64,000 nucleotides of DNA from JBCFBK01 sp038562555. Its GTDB lineage: Bacteria; Bacteroidota; Bacteroidia; Bacteroidales; Prolixibacteraceae. Location of the stretch: positions 163,547 to 227,546 of the forward strand of contig JBCFBK010000003.1 in assembly GCA_038562555.1 (NCBI GenBank). The letters are read 5' to 3'. Below are positions 8,277 to 17,796 of this stretch, piece after piece. The position numbers and the translations under genes were made by a program. How positions within the stretch are numbered: the first letter of the stretch is position 1; each line of letters opens with the position of its first letter. The notes under the pieces are model-generated. The model was not told the origin of the DNA. It did no database searches and saw only the letters and a program-made list of their open reading frames with translations.

Positions 8277-11102
8277 TTAATACTTCAGGATCAGGTCAAT
8301 CAGATTAGCTTCCGGATCGAGGCCCATTTTTTTACGCAGCCGGTACCGGTGGTTTTCCACGCCCCGTACTGAAATCCCCATGAGCGGCGCGATTTCCTTC
8401 GACGACAGGTTCATGCGCAGATAAGCACAGAGCCGGAGATCTTTGGCGGTGAGTTCAGGAAAATCATCTTTCATTTTTTTCAGGAACTGTTCATGTGCCT
8501 GTTCAAAATTGGTTGAAAAAACCAGCCAGTCATCCTGGCTGCCTATATTTTTGTCAATCCGGTCAACAATATGATGAAAATATTTATCAGGATACCGTGA
8601 CCCCAACTGTTCTTTCTGGTTAACCATCATTTGTTTCAGGTCGAGCAGGAATTCATTTTTTCTGATGATCGACATGGTCGAACTGGCCAGTTCGTTGCTT
8701 TTATACAAAATCTCCGCATTCAACTTTTCATTCCGCAGCCTGATCAGTTCCTGTTGCTGCTTCTCATATTCTTCCTTTTCCTTTCGGCGGGTCTGCCTGA
8801 CTCCCCAGTTCCGGAAGATGATCAGTACCAGGATCAGGGCCAGAATATAGAGGATCTTCGCCAACAATGACTGGTACCAGGGAGGCAGAACTTCGAGCGT
8901 TAAATAACTGATCCGGCTTTCGTTGTTCCAAAGGTCTGTTGCCTTCACCTGTAATTCATAAGTTCCGGGAGGCAGGCGGTCGAAGCGAAATATGGGTTTT
9001 TCCGATTTTTCGGACCATCCTTCCTGAAGGCCCCTGAGCCAGGTTTGGAAGTAAACAGGTTCATTTGTATAATAGGGAAATGCATAGCGAAGCCGGATAT
9101 TGTTATGGCTGTGATCGATTTTTAACCGGTTGTTGCGCGGGAAACCAGTCATCCGCTCATTTCTCCTGTTTACCAGGTGCAGCCCGCGAAGCTGCGGCGA
9201 GAATTTGCTGATCAGCTTGTTGGAGTCGGCGACGGTTACATTGATCCAGGCAATGCCGTTTTCAAGGCACAGGATCGCCCTTTCTTCCGACACCGGGCAG
9301 ATATTTTCAAATTCATCCACCAGCGGCGATCCGGCAAAAGCTGACAAGGGGTATGTCCGGATCAGTTCTGTCTTTTCACCGAAGATGTAATAGAGCGCGA
9401 AACTGTCTGCGTTGATAAACCAGTAGCGATGGTTAGGTCCTTCCAGTATCCGGTGCGAACGCGAATAAATTCCAAGTTTTTCGTTTAAGTCATCATATGG
9501 AATAATTGAATCATCCAGGTCGTTATAGGTATACAGTTTTTCGCCTGTGGTAAAAACAATCCTGTTTTCTATCTTGAAAACGTGGATGCCATGGTCCTTC
9601 TGAAATACGGAGTTTGATCCGTAATATTTTTGACGGATAACGTTTTTCCTTTTCTCATCCAGTTTCAGTTGGTAAATTCCCCGATGCATGTGGCTTGCCC
9701 AGATATTCCCCAGGTGATCAATTTCAAGATAGCGGATCAGGTCGTAAAATCCGCTGATCGTGTGGTTAAAGACATAACGGTCACCTTGTTTTCGGAAAGC
9801 AACCAGATTGGAATAGGTAGACTGGATGAGCAAGTCACTTTGCGTATCATGTCTCACGGAAAATCCACCCGAATTTTTGGAGATAAAAGAAGCTTTGCCG
9901 TCCCGGACCAAAAGTGTTCCGCGATTGTGGCTTACCAACAGGTTGTTTCCGACGATTTTACAATCCCAAATCTGACCCTGCGTGCCGGGTATCAGCTCAT
10001 ATCTGCTTTTTTCACCGGTGACAGTTCTGAAAAAAAGGCCCTGATTGGTTCCCAGATAGATATTATCGTCAAATACAGTAGCCGAATAGACAGCTCCCGC
10101 CCCGGGGACAGGCTCCCTGGTCAGCCCGTGATCGGGCCTGGATGATATAAAGTCGATGCCGCGGTCGAGCGCCAGCCAGATATTACCGAACTGATCGGTA
10201 CTGATCCCCAAAACGGTGTTATTCTGAAGTCCGTTTGCGACCCTAAAATGGCCCAGCAGATTTTCCTCCCGGTCAAAAATAAGGATACCTCCCAGGATGG
10301 TTCCCAGGACCAGGTGGCCTTGCGAGGTGAGATGAGCCCGGTTCAGTTCATTTTCCTTCAGGAAATCAGTCCATTCCGGATTCCATTCGCGCAGACTCTG
10401 CCCGTCCCAGATCACAATGCCGTTATAAGCCGTTCCGATCATGAACTGATCGTTTTGGTAGGGCAGGATAAAGCGAATGGTCTTGTCTCTGAAAAACGGA
10501 TCGGAAAAGAACGGTCTGACCTGCCGGTTTTCAATCTTGAAGAGCCCCTTGTTATTTACGGCGATGATCACCTGATCTCTTACCTTACTCATGGTGTTGG
10601 CAAATCCGGGAACATCGACAGGCGTGGCCTTCCCGTCGTGACAGATGATAATCCGGTTAAAGGAATGAAAATAAATTTCGCCATCCAGCGAAGCAATATT
10701 CCAGAATTCCTCATTCTTTGTGAAGAGATTCTGTACAAGCGGATTCAACGAGTGATAAACGAGTGTGCCCGATTTTTCACGCTTCCAGAATCCCATCTCC
10801 TGATAACCGCTGGTATAGATCAGACTGTCATTTTCAGCATAAACGGCCCGGGTGATAACCTCGTTTGGCAAGGCATGAAGATCCCACGCTACTCCGTCAA
10901 ATTCAAGAAGGCCATTATGATTGGCGAAGTACATAAATCCATTGCTGCCCGGGCTGACGCCCCAGTTTTGACTGGCCGCCCGATAATCTTCTTTCGGGAA
11001 GTTACGGATGTTAAATTCCTTTTCCTGCGCAGCAGGCCGTAACTGAAGTGACATGACCATCAGTACGACCAGCCTGGTATTCAGAGAGAACTTTTTAAAC
11101 AT
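8277..11102 (-). CDS. Propeller / triple-tyrosine sensor with LuxR-type HTH, regulator of the adjacent PUL
   Basis: From the ATG at 11102 the protein has 941 residues: a signal peptide (ending near RPAAQ), a long beta-propeller sensor, a Y_Y_Y immunoglobulin-like domain (about residues 670-735), one membrane helix (about 745-765), a cytoplasmic coiled coil, and a C-terminal LuxR/GerE helix-turn-helix (about 880-940, with LSSKEIAPLMGISVRGVENHRYRLRKKMG). It lacks kinase and receiver domains, so it resembles one-protein membrane-spanning regulators of Bacteroidota that sense a periplasmic oligosaccharide and bind DNA directly. It is divergent from susC, which suggests that it controls the glucan locus. 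The longer frame to 11249 was rejected because it puts 49 residues before the signal peptide. Confidence 0.88.
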   Translation of the reverse strand: MFKKFSLNTRLVVLMVMSLQLRPAAQEKEFNIRNFPKEDYRAASQNWGVSPGSNGFMYFANHNGLLEFDGVAWDLHALPNEVITRAVYAENDSLIYTSGYQEMGFWKREKSGTLVYHSLNPLVQNLFTKNEEFWNIASLDGEIYFHSFNRIIICHDGKATPVDVPGFANTMSKVRDQVIIAVNNKGLFKIENRQVRPFFSDPFFRDKTIRFILPYQNDQFMIGTAYNGIVIWDGQSLREWNPEWTDFLKENELNRAHLTSQGHLVLGTILGGILIFDREENLLGHFRVANGLQNNTVLGISTDQFGNIWLALDRGIDFISSRPDHGLTREPVPGAGAVYSATVFDDNIYLGTNQGLFFRTVTGEKSRYELIPGTQGQIWDCKIVGNNLLVSHNRGTLLVRDGKASFISKNSGGFSVRHDTQSDLLIQSTYSNLVAFRKQGDRYVFNHTISGFYDLIRYLEIDHLGNIWASHMHRGIYQLKLDEKRKNVIRQKYYGSNSVFQKDHGIHVFKIENRIVFTTGEKLYTYNDLDDSIIPYDDLNEKLGIYSRSHRILEGPNHRYWFINADSFALYYIFGEKTELIRTYPLSAFAGSPLVDEFENICPVSEERAILCLENGIAWINVTVADSNKLISKFSPQLRGLHLVNRRNERMTGFPRNNRLKIDHSHNNIRLRYAFPYYTNEPVYFQTWLRGLQEGWSEKSEKPIFRFDRLPPGTYELQVKATDLWNNESRISYLTLEVLPPWYQSLLAKILYILALILVLIIFRNWGVRQTRRKEKEEYEKQQQELIRLRNEKLNAEILYKSNELASSTMSIIRKNEFLLDLKQMMVNQKEQLGSRYPDKYFHHIVDRIDKNIGSQDDWLVFSTNFEQAHEQFLKKMKDDFPELTAKDLRLCAYLRMNLSSKEIAPLMGISVRGVENHRYRLRKKMGLDPEANLIDLILKY

Positions 11103-11530
11103 AGTGCAAAAATAATGTTTGGCGCAGATATTTACTGCGTTGTTTGAACTAAGCATTTCCTTCGGGGCCTTTTTTCGTAATGCGCTTTCGCGCGTTCTTT
11201 CGGCATTTCCACAAAACATGTTGTATAATATATCCAATAAAATTAACAAATAAAAGCATTTTAGAACATCATTTTGCGTTTACTAACAGGATGTTGACAA
11301 ATGTCAATAAAGAAATGGCGTACTAACGGTGAGGTTCTTTCCGGCTACTGTAAATGACTGAGCATGTATGGTGTAGTCGTTTCTTTTTATTCGGCTCGCG
11401 GTCTGCTTAATTTCGTTACGTATTGCTTCATACAGCATAGCATAGCGAACGATAAACCGCATGAATGCGCTTTGACGTGAGTGGCCCGGAAGGGCGAGGT
11501 ATTCCATTAATTAACTCAATTGTTTGTAGC
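11103..11530. promoter_or_regulatory. Divergent control region of the polysaccharide locus
   Basis: These 428 bases separate the regulator from susC. They contain no convincing gene; a 67-codon minus-strand frame at 11304-11507 looks like chance. The region holds the inverted repeat listed below, A/T-rich sequence near 11220-11290, and a susC leader of about 220 bases. Promoters for both directions must lie here, but no full -33/-7 pair could be placed. Confidence 0.5.
11294..11307. promoter_or_regulatory. Inverted repeat TTGACA-N2-TGTCAA, candidate operator
   Basis: This two-fold symmetric 14-mer is the clearest dyad in the divergent gap. Its size suits a dimeric LuxR-type HTH protein such as the one encoded next door. 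Binding by that protein is inference only. Confidence 0.4.
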
Positions 11531-14500
11531 ATGAAAAAGTTAAAGATTCTGTTTTTTATTTTTTTATCAGTTACTACAGGATATGCTCAGCAGGATTTTG
11601 TAGTAACGGGTAAAGTCACCGATGAATCGAACCAGGGACTTCCTGGTGTAACGATCATAGAGAAGGGAACAACCCGCGGAACCATAACCGACAGCGATGG
11701 AAATTATACATTTTCCACGGGCGGGCAGGCTACCCTGGTGTTTAGTTTCATTGGTTACCGGAGCCAGGAACTTCCTGTCAACGGACAAAATGTGCTGAAT
11801 GTTCAGTTTGAGAGTGATGTGGTTGATGTGGATGAGATTGTTGTAGTAGGGTATGGAACCCAACGGAAAGCCGATTTAACCGGAGCTATTGGAAGCGTGA
11901 CGTCTGCGGAAATTACCCGTCAGCCATCTCTGAATGCAGCCGGATCGATACAGGGAAAGGTGTCGGGGGTGAATATTATCAGTAACGATGCGCCCGGAGC
12001 TTCACCGACGGTCATTGTCCGCGGACTGGGAACCGCCCTTGGAGGAAGAAATCCGCTCTATATTGTTGATGGTTTTCCGGTCGATGACATTTCGAATATC
12101 AGTTCCTCGGATATTGTTTCGATGGATATCCTGAAAGATGCATCGTCGGCTTCCATTTACGGTGTTCGCGCAGCCAACGGAGTAATCATGGTCACCACTA
12201 AAAAAGGGAAGGCCGGAAAATCCCAAATTAATCTGGAATCCTATTACGGGATCAAAGCGATTCAGAACCAGGTAAAAATGGCGAATGCTTCCCAATATAT
12301 CGAATATTTTAACGAGAATCAGGCAGCCCTAGGCAGATACACGTTGGCCGGCGTATCAAGTCAGGCCTTTAATACCGATTGGTACGACGAGCTGACCGAC
12401 CTGGGCCAGTTCAATAACCAGGTGGTTTCGCTGTCTGGCGGAAGCGAGACGGTTGATTACTTTTTCAGTTATAACTATTATGGTGAAGACGGCATTCTGG
12501 AGAACCAGGACTACCAGCGGTCAACTATCAGGAATAATAATGTCTATAAATTCTTCGATGACCGGCTGAAGGTCACACAAAACCTGAATATTTCCTTCTC
12601 AAAGGAGAAGCCCAAACCTTTGGGAGCCTTTAATGACGCCTACAGGCAGTCACCCCTGGTTCCCGTAATGTATGAGAATGGCAGGTACGGCCGTCCTTTG
12701 GTGAATACGACCACCGGTATTGTGACTTATGAAAGGCAGGAAGGAGAACAGGTAGGTAACCTCAATTCAATAGGGAATCCGGCTTTTACAGTCGACCATG
12801 CCAATGAAACCATGAAAAAATTTACGGTTCAGGGCGGACTTGAAGCGGAGCTGAAAATAACGGATTACCTAAAGTTCAATTCCCGGGGCGGTGCTACCAA
12901 ATACTACTCCTCCAAGCAGGATTTCAATAATATTCTGAGTTCCTGGCTGAACGGCGATCCGACACGGACCCAGGACCAGTTTGAAGGATTGAAAGACACC
13001 AATGAGGGGGTCACCGAGTATGCCTATAATTCACTGCTGATAGAGGATGAGGAAAAGTTCCGCTGGATCTGGGAAAATTACCTGACTTTTACGAAAGACT
13101 TTGATCAGCATCATGTTGAAGTTACCGTTGGCGGTTCCAAAGAAAAGACCGGGGTTGGCAAGATTATGGCGGTTACCGGATATGACGTTCCCGATAAAAA
13201 ACAATACTGGAATGTGAACCTGGCGTCGGATGCCTATGAAAAAATAGTCAACCAGACCTATTACACGCCACGTTCGCTGATGTCGTTCTTTGGGCGGATG
13301 CAGTACGATTATGCCAACAAATATTACCTGACGGCAACCCTGCGGCACGACGGATCAAGCATCTTCAGGGAAAATGGCGATTACTGGGGAACATTTCCTT
13401 CAGTGGGTCTTGGCTGGACCATCTCCAAAGAAGAATTTTTCAGCAACATCGATCAGATCGATTTTCTGAAAGTCCGCGCATCATGGGGAAAACTGGGTAA
13501 CCAGGACGTACCCCTGAATGTGTCACAATCGCTGACCGATATCGGGAGCAGCAATTATAACTATGTTTTCGGACCCGGACAGGGGCTTGTTTACGGAGCC
13601 GCTTTTGGCACTCCGGCGGTAGCGCTTTCATGGGAAGTCACTGAGGAATGGAGCCTGGGGACTGATTTCAGTATGGCCGATTACAAGTTATCCGGGAGTT
13701 TCGACTATTACCATAAACTGAATACCAATACGATCCTGAATGTAACGCCAACGCAAAATTCAGAATTCTCGCAGAATTATCATGCGCACGGCGCTGAAGT
13801 GCTTAACAGCGGGATCGAACTGTCCTTGTCGTGGAAAGACGAGATCAATGACGAATTGTCGTATGAAATCGGGATGAACTACGCACTGAACAGCAATGAA
13901 GTGAAAAATGTCACACCGACGTTTGACCGTGCCACCGGAGGAAGTTTGGGCAACGGGGAGATCACCAAGCAGCTTCTTGAAGGCCAGTCGCTCTATGCCT
14001 GGTGGATGTACGAAGCCGACGGCGTATGGCAGAACCAGACCGAAATAGACAGTAATCCGCATGTGGGAAGTCCTAAGCCGGGTTACCTGAGGTATAAAGA
14101 TCAGAATGGTGATGAGGTGATTGATTCGCGCGACAAGAAATTTTTCGGTTCGTATGTGCCCAAAAGCAATTATGGAATCCATGTCGGCCTCAATTATAAG
14201 AACTTCGATTTCAATGTCGATACTTATGGGGTGGGCGGAAACAAGATTTATAACGGACTGAAAGGAACCCGGATCGATGGTGGTGAGAACATAGCCCGCG
14301 ATACCTGGAAACAACGCTGGACAGGCGAAGGATCGACCAATTCACATCCGGGCGCTGCCAGGGACTCCTATGCGTCGAGCTATTACCTGGAAGACGGGTC
14401 ATTTTTCAGGATTAATAACATTACCCTTGGCTACAGCCTGAACGACCTGCTGTTTGAAAAATCAAAACTAAGGCTCTATTTCACAGCGCAGAATCCTTTT

Positions 14501-14632
14501 GTGATCACAGGTTATTCAGGATTTAGTCCCGAGATCAGTGCTGACGGAAATCCAAATGGAACCACGGGTATTGAACTTTCGGCTTACCCAACCACGAGGA
14601 ACTTCATCTTTGGTGTCAATTTTCAGTTTTAA
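11531..14632 (+). CDS. susC: SusC/RagA-type TonB-dependent outer-membrane transporter
   Basis: The 1033-residue protein has a signal peptide (cleavage after GYAQ), an N-terminal carboxypeptidase-regulatory-like domain (about residues 22-100, FVVTGKVTDESNQGLPGVTI...), a plug domain with VDEIVVVGYGTQ and the SusC-specific NPLYIVDGFPVDD (about residue 176), and a long TonB-dependent beta-barrel. It imports oligosaccharides across the outer membrane together with the SusD lipoprotein encoded 21 bases downstream. The ATG at 11531 gives a standard signal peptide; the longer frame from 11465 adds 22 unlikely residues. The neighbouring GH144-type and GH3 enzymes suggest a beta-1,2-linked gluco-oligosaccharide as cargo. 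Confidence 0.96.
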   Translation: MKKLKILFFIFLSVTTGYAQQDFVVTGKVTDESNQGLPGVTIIEKGTTRGTITDSDGNYTFSTGGQATLVFSFIGYRSQELPVNGQNVLNVQFESDVVDVDEIVVVGYGTQRKADLTGAIGSVTSAEITRQPSLNAAGSIQGKVSGVNIISNDAPGASPTVIVRGLGTALGGRNPLYIVDGFPVDDISNISSSDIVSMDILKDASSASIYGVRAANGVIMVTTKKGKAGKSQINLESYYGIKAIQNQVKMANASQYIEYFNENQAALGRYTLAGVSSQAFNTDWYDELTDLGQFNNQVVSLSGGSETVDYFFSYNYYGEDGILENQDYQRSTIRNNNVYKFFDDRLKVTQNLNISFSKEKPKPLGAFNDAYRQSPLVPVMYENGRYGRPLVNTTTGIVTYERQEGEQVGNLNSIGNPAFTVDHANETMKKFTVQGGLEAELKITDYLKFNSRGGATKYYSSKQDFNNILSSWLNGDPTRTQDQFEGLKDTNEGVTEYAYNSLLIEDEEKFRWIWENYLTFTKDFDQHHVEVTVGGSKEKTGVGKIMAVTGYDVPDKKQYWNVNLASDAYEKIVNQTYYTPRSLMSFFGRMQYDYANKYYLTATLRHDGSSIFRENGDYWGTFPSVGLGWTISKEEFFSNIDQIDFLKVRASWGKLGNQDVPLNVSQSLTDIGSSNYNYVFGPGQGLVYGAAFGTPAVALSWEVTEEWSLGTDFSMADYKLSGSFDYYHKLNTNTILNVTPTQNSEFSQNYHAHGAEVLNSGIELSLSWKDEINDELSYEIGMNYALNSNEVKNVTPTFDRATGGSLGNGEITKQLLEGQSLYAWWMYEADGVWQNQTEIDSNPHVGSPKPGYLRYKDQNGDEVIDSRDKKFFGSYVPKSNYGIHVGLNYKNFDFNVDTYGVGGNKIYNGLKGTRIDGGENIARDTWKQRWTGEGSTNSHPGAARDSYASSYYLEDGSFFRINNITLGYSLNDLLFEKSKLRLYFTAQNPFVITGYSGFSPEISADGNPNGTTGIELSAYPTTRNFIFGVNFQF

Positions 14633-14653
14633 CAATGTTAAACAGATTATATT

Positions 14654-16072
14654 ATGATAAGATATTATAAAAGCCTGCTTTTCAGTACACTGTTGTTGTT
14701 TGGATGCAGCGAGGAATTTCTGGATGTTGATTCCAGAGAAGAAGTGGAAGCCGGGGACAGTGAGGAGGTCCTTTCTCCGGAAATGTATGTCAATGGCGTT
14801 TACGGAATGTTCACCGACTGGAACTATGCGTTTTCCTTTCTGGGTGTTACCGAGATGATCTCGGACAATGCCGACAAAGGAAGTTCTCCGAGCGATACAG
14901 GGGGTGACAAGGATTTGCTCGACAATCTCACCTTTACCAGCACGGCAGGGTCAGTTCGGTCTATGTGGCAGCACTGGTATAAGTCGATCGGCCGGGCGAC
15001 ACAATCAATCGCCTATACCGAAGAATTCGGTCTGACTGATGAAGGGTACAGAAACCGGTTGATCGGGGAAGCAAAATTTCTGCGGGCGCTGAATTATTTT
15101 TACCTGGTGCGGGGCTGGGGGGATGTGCCGATCCAGGCGGATGATTTGGTAAACCGTGCCCCGGTGGCTGACGTTTATGCCTATATCGAGAGCGACCTGC
15201 TCGATGCCATCGAAGCTCTGCCGTTAAAGAGCGCATACCCGGCAAAGGATCTGGGCCGGGCAACCAAAGGCGCTGCGCAGGCATTGCTTGCCAAGGTCTA
15301 CCTGTACCAGGAGAAGTGGCAGCAGGCATATGACATGGCAACTACGGTGATTAACTCGGGTGAATACAATCTGGAGCCGGATTATGCGGTACTGTGGAGA
15401 GCTTCTTCCGAAAACGGAGCGGAGTCGATCTTTGAGTTTCAGGCCAGGGGCGAATCAACGGCACATGGAGTCCAACAGTATTCCCAGACTCAAGGCGCCC
15501 GGGGAACCAGCGGTTGGGGATGGGGCTTCAACACGCCTTCGCAAAACCTGCTCGATGCTTTTAACCAGGAAGGTGATGAGGTGAGGCGCGATGCCACCAT
15601 TATCTTTGCCGGTGAACTGATGTTCGACGGACGGCAGGTCGATCCCGGCGTCGAAAATCCGATGTATAACGAGAAAGCTTATTCAAGCGCCAATGCCGGG
15701 GCCGGTGACACCGATAAGAATATCCGGTATTTACGGCTGGGTGAAATTTATCTGATCCAGGCTGAGGCTGCCAATGAGACTGACAATGAGGCGGCTGCAC
15801 TGACTGCACTGAACGTGATCAGGCTCCGCGCTAAGCTACCCGCACTGGTAACAGCGGGGAAAGATGCGCTCAGACAGGCTATCTGGAAAGAACGTCGCCT
15901 TGAACTGGCTTTTGAACACGACCGCTGGTTTGACCTGATACGCACCGGTCAGGCGGCTACGGCTATGCAGGCTGCAGGCAAACAGTTTGTGGCCGGCAAG
16001 CATGAGCTTTTCCCTATTCCGGAAGAACAACTAATTGAAACGCCCGAGATGACACAAAATCCGGGCTGGTAA
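14654..16072 (+). CDS. susD: SusD/RagB-type outer-membrane glycan-binding lipoprotein
   Basis: The 472-residue lipoprotein has a short signal peptide with the lipobox LLLFGC (Cys at residue 18), the SusD N-terminal region with TPR-like helices, and the C-terminal RagB/SusD domain that ends with the family pattern ERRLELAFEHDRWFDLIRTGQA and a final P-G-W. It caps the SusC barrel at the cell surface and binds the oligosaccharide before import. The gene directly follows susC and is probably co-transcribed. The tail fits the family well, so it appears complete. Confidence 0.96.
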   Translation: MIRYYKSLLFSTLLLFGCSEEFLDVDSREEVEAGDSEEVLSPEMYVNGVYGMFTDWNYAFSFLGVTEMISDNADKGSSPSDTGGDKDLLDNLTFTSTAGSVRSMWQHWYKSIGRATQSIAYTEEFGLTDEGYRNRLIGEAKFLRALNYFYLVRGWGDVPIQADDLVNRAPVADVYAYIESDLLDAIEALPLKSAYPAKDLGRATKGAAQALLAKVYLYQEKWQQAYDMATTVINSGEYNLEPDYAVLWRASSENGAESIFEFQARGESTAHGVQQYSQTQGARGTSGWGWGFNTPSQNLLDAFNQEGDEVRRDATIIFAGELMFDGRQVDPGVENPMYNEKAYSSANAGAGDTDKNIRYLRLGEIYLIQAEAANETDNEAAALTALNVIRLRAKLPALVTAGKDALRQAIWKERRLELAFEHDRWFDLIRTGQAATAMQAAGKQFVAGKHELFPIPEEQLIETPEMTQNPGW

Positions 16073-16217
16073 AAAGAGACACAAGAATAAGAGGACAGAG
16101 GAAGCGGGTTGCGGGTGTATACAGTATAAATCGTTAATTATTTATTCGTAAATTAGTTACCGAACAGCTGATACACACCGCCCGCTACCTTCGTTCATCA
16201 CTTAAAATTTTGAAAAA

Positions 16218-17603
16218 ATGATCAAAGCCGGAATATTATTATTGGGCATCGTGTCTTTGCTTCCTGGTTGCAGCGGCGGAAAAGAACCCGGAGAGCCTGT
16301 TGAAGGTGAAGCTGAAGACACGATTTCCTTTTCAGAAGAGGAAGAAGCGCTTTTGGATATCGTGCAGCGACAAACTTTTAACTATTTCTGGGAAGGGGCT
16401 GAACGCAATTCAGGAATGGCTCGCGAGCGCGTACATATGGATGGCATTTATCCGCAAAACGATCAGACCGTGATTACTTTGGGCGGCTCGGGATTTGGCG
16501 TCATGGCCATCCTTGTCGGGATCGAGCGCGGGTTTATTGGCCGGGAGGAGGCGTTACAGCGCTACCGCAAAATCGTTGATTTTCTGGCTGCGTCCGACCG
16601 ATTTCATGGTGCCTGGCCGCATTGGCTGGAGGGTACAACCGGCAAGGTAAAACCGTTCAGCACAAAGGACGATGGGGGCGACCTGGTCGAAACGGCCTTT
16701 ATGATCCAGGGACTGCTTACCGTAGCCGAGTATTTCAGAGACGGGAACGACGATGAAAAAAAGCTGGTGGCTGATATCGAAAAGCTGTGGCGTGAGGTGG
16801 AATGGGCATGGTATACGCAGGGTGGTAAAGATGTCCTCTACTGGCACTGGTCGCCAAACTTTGGCTGGGAAATGAACTTTCCGGTTGGTGGCTATAACGA
16901 GTGCCTGATCATGTATGTGCTGGCAGCAGCTTCTCCCACGCATCCGATCCACCCCGACGCCTATCATAAAGGATGGGCCAGGAATGGTGCAATCAAAGAC
17001 GATACCAGTTATTATGATTTGCAAACGGTACTTGATCACTACGAACATAATGATGACCCGGTTGGCCCTTTGTTTTGGGCACATTATTCGTACCTGGGGC
17101 TGGACCCGCGTGGCTTGTCTGACAGTTATGCCGATTACTGGGAACTTAACCGGAACCATGCGCTGATCCATTACCGTTATGCGCTCGATAATCCGGAAGG
17201 CTTTGAGGGATATGGTGCGGATCAGTGGGGCCTGACCTCAAGCTATTCGATGAACGGCTATGCCGGACATCATCCGGGGCATGATCTGGGGGTTATTTCA
17301 CCAACGGCGGCCCTGTCGTCGTTTCCGTATACCCCCCGCGAATCCATGCAATTCCTGAAATACCTGTATATTAATGCTGATACGGTGATTGGGAAATACG
17401 GCCCTTACGATGCCTACAGCGTGTCGCATAAATGGTACACCCCCCGTTATCTGGCCATTGATCAGGGACCGATCCCGGTGATGATCGAAAATTACCGGAC
17501 CGGAATGCTTTGGGAGTTGTTCATGAAAAATAAAGATGTCCAAAAAGGACTGGAAAGACTGGGATTTAAACGAGCTGCCAGCCAGGAAGCTGTTAGCTAT
17601 TAG
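16218..17603 (+). CDS. GH144-type (Glycoamylase-fold) lipoprotein, probable endo-beta-1,2-glucanase
   Basis: The 461-residue protein has a lipoprotein signal (LLPGCSGG, Cys at 17), an acidic linker, then an (alpha/alpha)6 glycoamylase domain. Strong landmarks are FNYFWEGAERNSGMARER, GGSGFGVMAILVGIERGF, DRFHGAWPHWLEG and KDDGGDLVETAFMIQGLL. These agree with the family that includes characterised GH144 endo-beta-1,2-glucanases, which cut beta-1,2-glucan to sophoro-oligosaccharides. A GH3 enzyme follows, as expected for such a locus. The last ten residues (RAASQEAVSY) lie beyond the domain and are partly encoded by a repeat. An imperfect inverted repeat (16103-16120 with 16171-16186) lies in the leader. 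Specificity is inferred, not shown. Confidence 0.78.
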   Translation: MIKAGILLLGIVSLLPGCSGGKEPGEPVEGEAEDTISFSEEEEALLDIVQRQTFNYFWEGAERNSGMARERVHMDGIYPQNDQTVITLGGSGFGVMAILVGIERGFIGREEALQRYRKIVDFLAASDRFHGAWPHWLEGTTGKVKPFSTKDDGGDLVETAFMIQGLLTVAEYFRDGNDDEKKLVADIEKLWREVEWAWYTQGGKDVLYWHWSPNFGWEMNFPVGGYNECLIMYVLAAASPTHPIHPDAYHKGWARNGAIKDDTSYYDLQTVLDHYEHNDDPVGPLFWAHYSYLGLDPRGLSDSYADYWELNRNHALIHYRYALDNPEGFEGYGADQWGLTSSYSMNGYAGHHPGHDLGVISPTAALSSFPYTPRESMQFLKYLYINADTVIGKYGPYDAYSVSHKWYTPRYLAIDQGPIPVMIENYRTGMLWELFMKNKDVQKGLERLGFKRAASQEAVSY

Positions 17604-17666
17604 TAGGGAGTTGTGAGTAGTCGTGAAACAAAGGGGTGACATGGTTTCAAGGTTGTAAGGTGGCAG
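17590..17666. repeat. Word-repeat array at the 3' end of the GH144-type gene
   Basis: The array starts inside the coding sequence: CTGTTAGCTATTAG (17590-17603) ends with the stop codon and is the exact reverse complement of 33791-33804. It continues with a GAGT/AGTCGTGA run (17605-17626) like that after the nfeD-like gene. ATGGTTTCAAG (17641-17651, also at 936-946) follows, then GGTTGTAAGG...CAGGGT, which is complementary to the 8-bp repeats downstream. Confidence 0.75.
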
Positions 17667-17706
17667 GGTAAAAGAAGATAGAGAAGGACATCTTCAACTC
17701 TGAATC

Positions 17707-17778
17707 CTGCAACCCTGTAACCCTGTAACCCTGTAACCCTGTAACCCTGTAACCCTGTAACCTTGTAACCTTGTAACC
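17707..17778. repeat. Nine-unit tandem array of CTGTAACC just before the GH3 gene
   Basis: The units are one CTGCAACC, six CTGTAACC and two TTGTAACC, a strict 8-bp period over 72 bases ending 18 bases before the GH3 ATG. The upstream segment 17652-17670 contains near-complements of the unit, so the transcript could fold back here. The units are too short and too regular for a CRISPR array, and there are no spacers. Confidence 0.95.
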
Positions 17779-17796
17779 CTTTTAATACACACCTCT

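Noticed and set aside
10248..11042. 264-codon frame antisense to the propeller regulator
   Set aside because: It overlaps a well-supported sensor gene along its whole length and has no recognisable motif.
11304..11507. 67-codon frame in the PUL divergent region
   Set aside because: No signal peptide, domain or ribosome-binding site, and it occupies the susC leader; treated as non-coding.
17707..17778. CRISPR array or replication-origin iterons
   Set aside because: Units of 8 bp without spacers, no cas genes, no DnaA-box pattern and no replication gene nearby. It is a simple tandem repeat.
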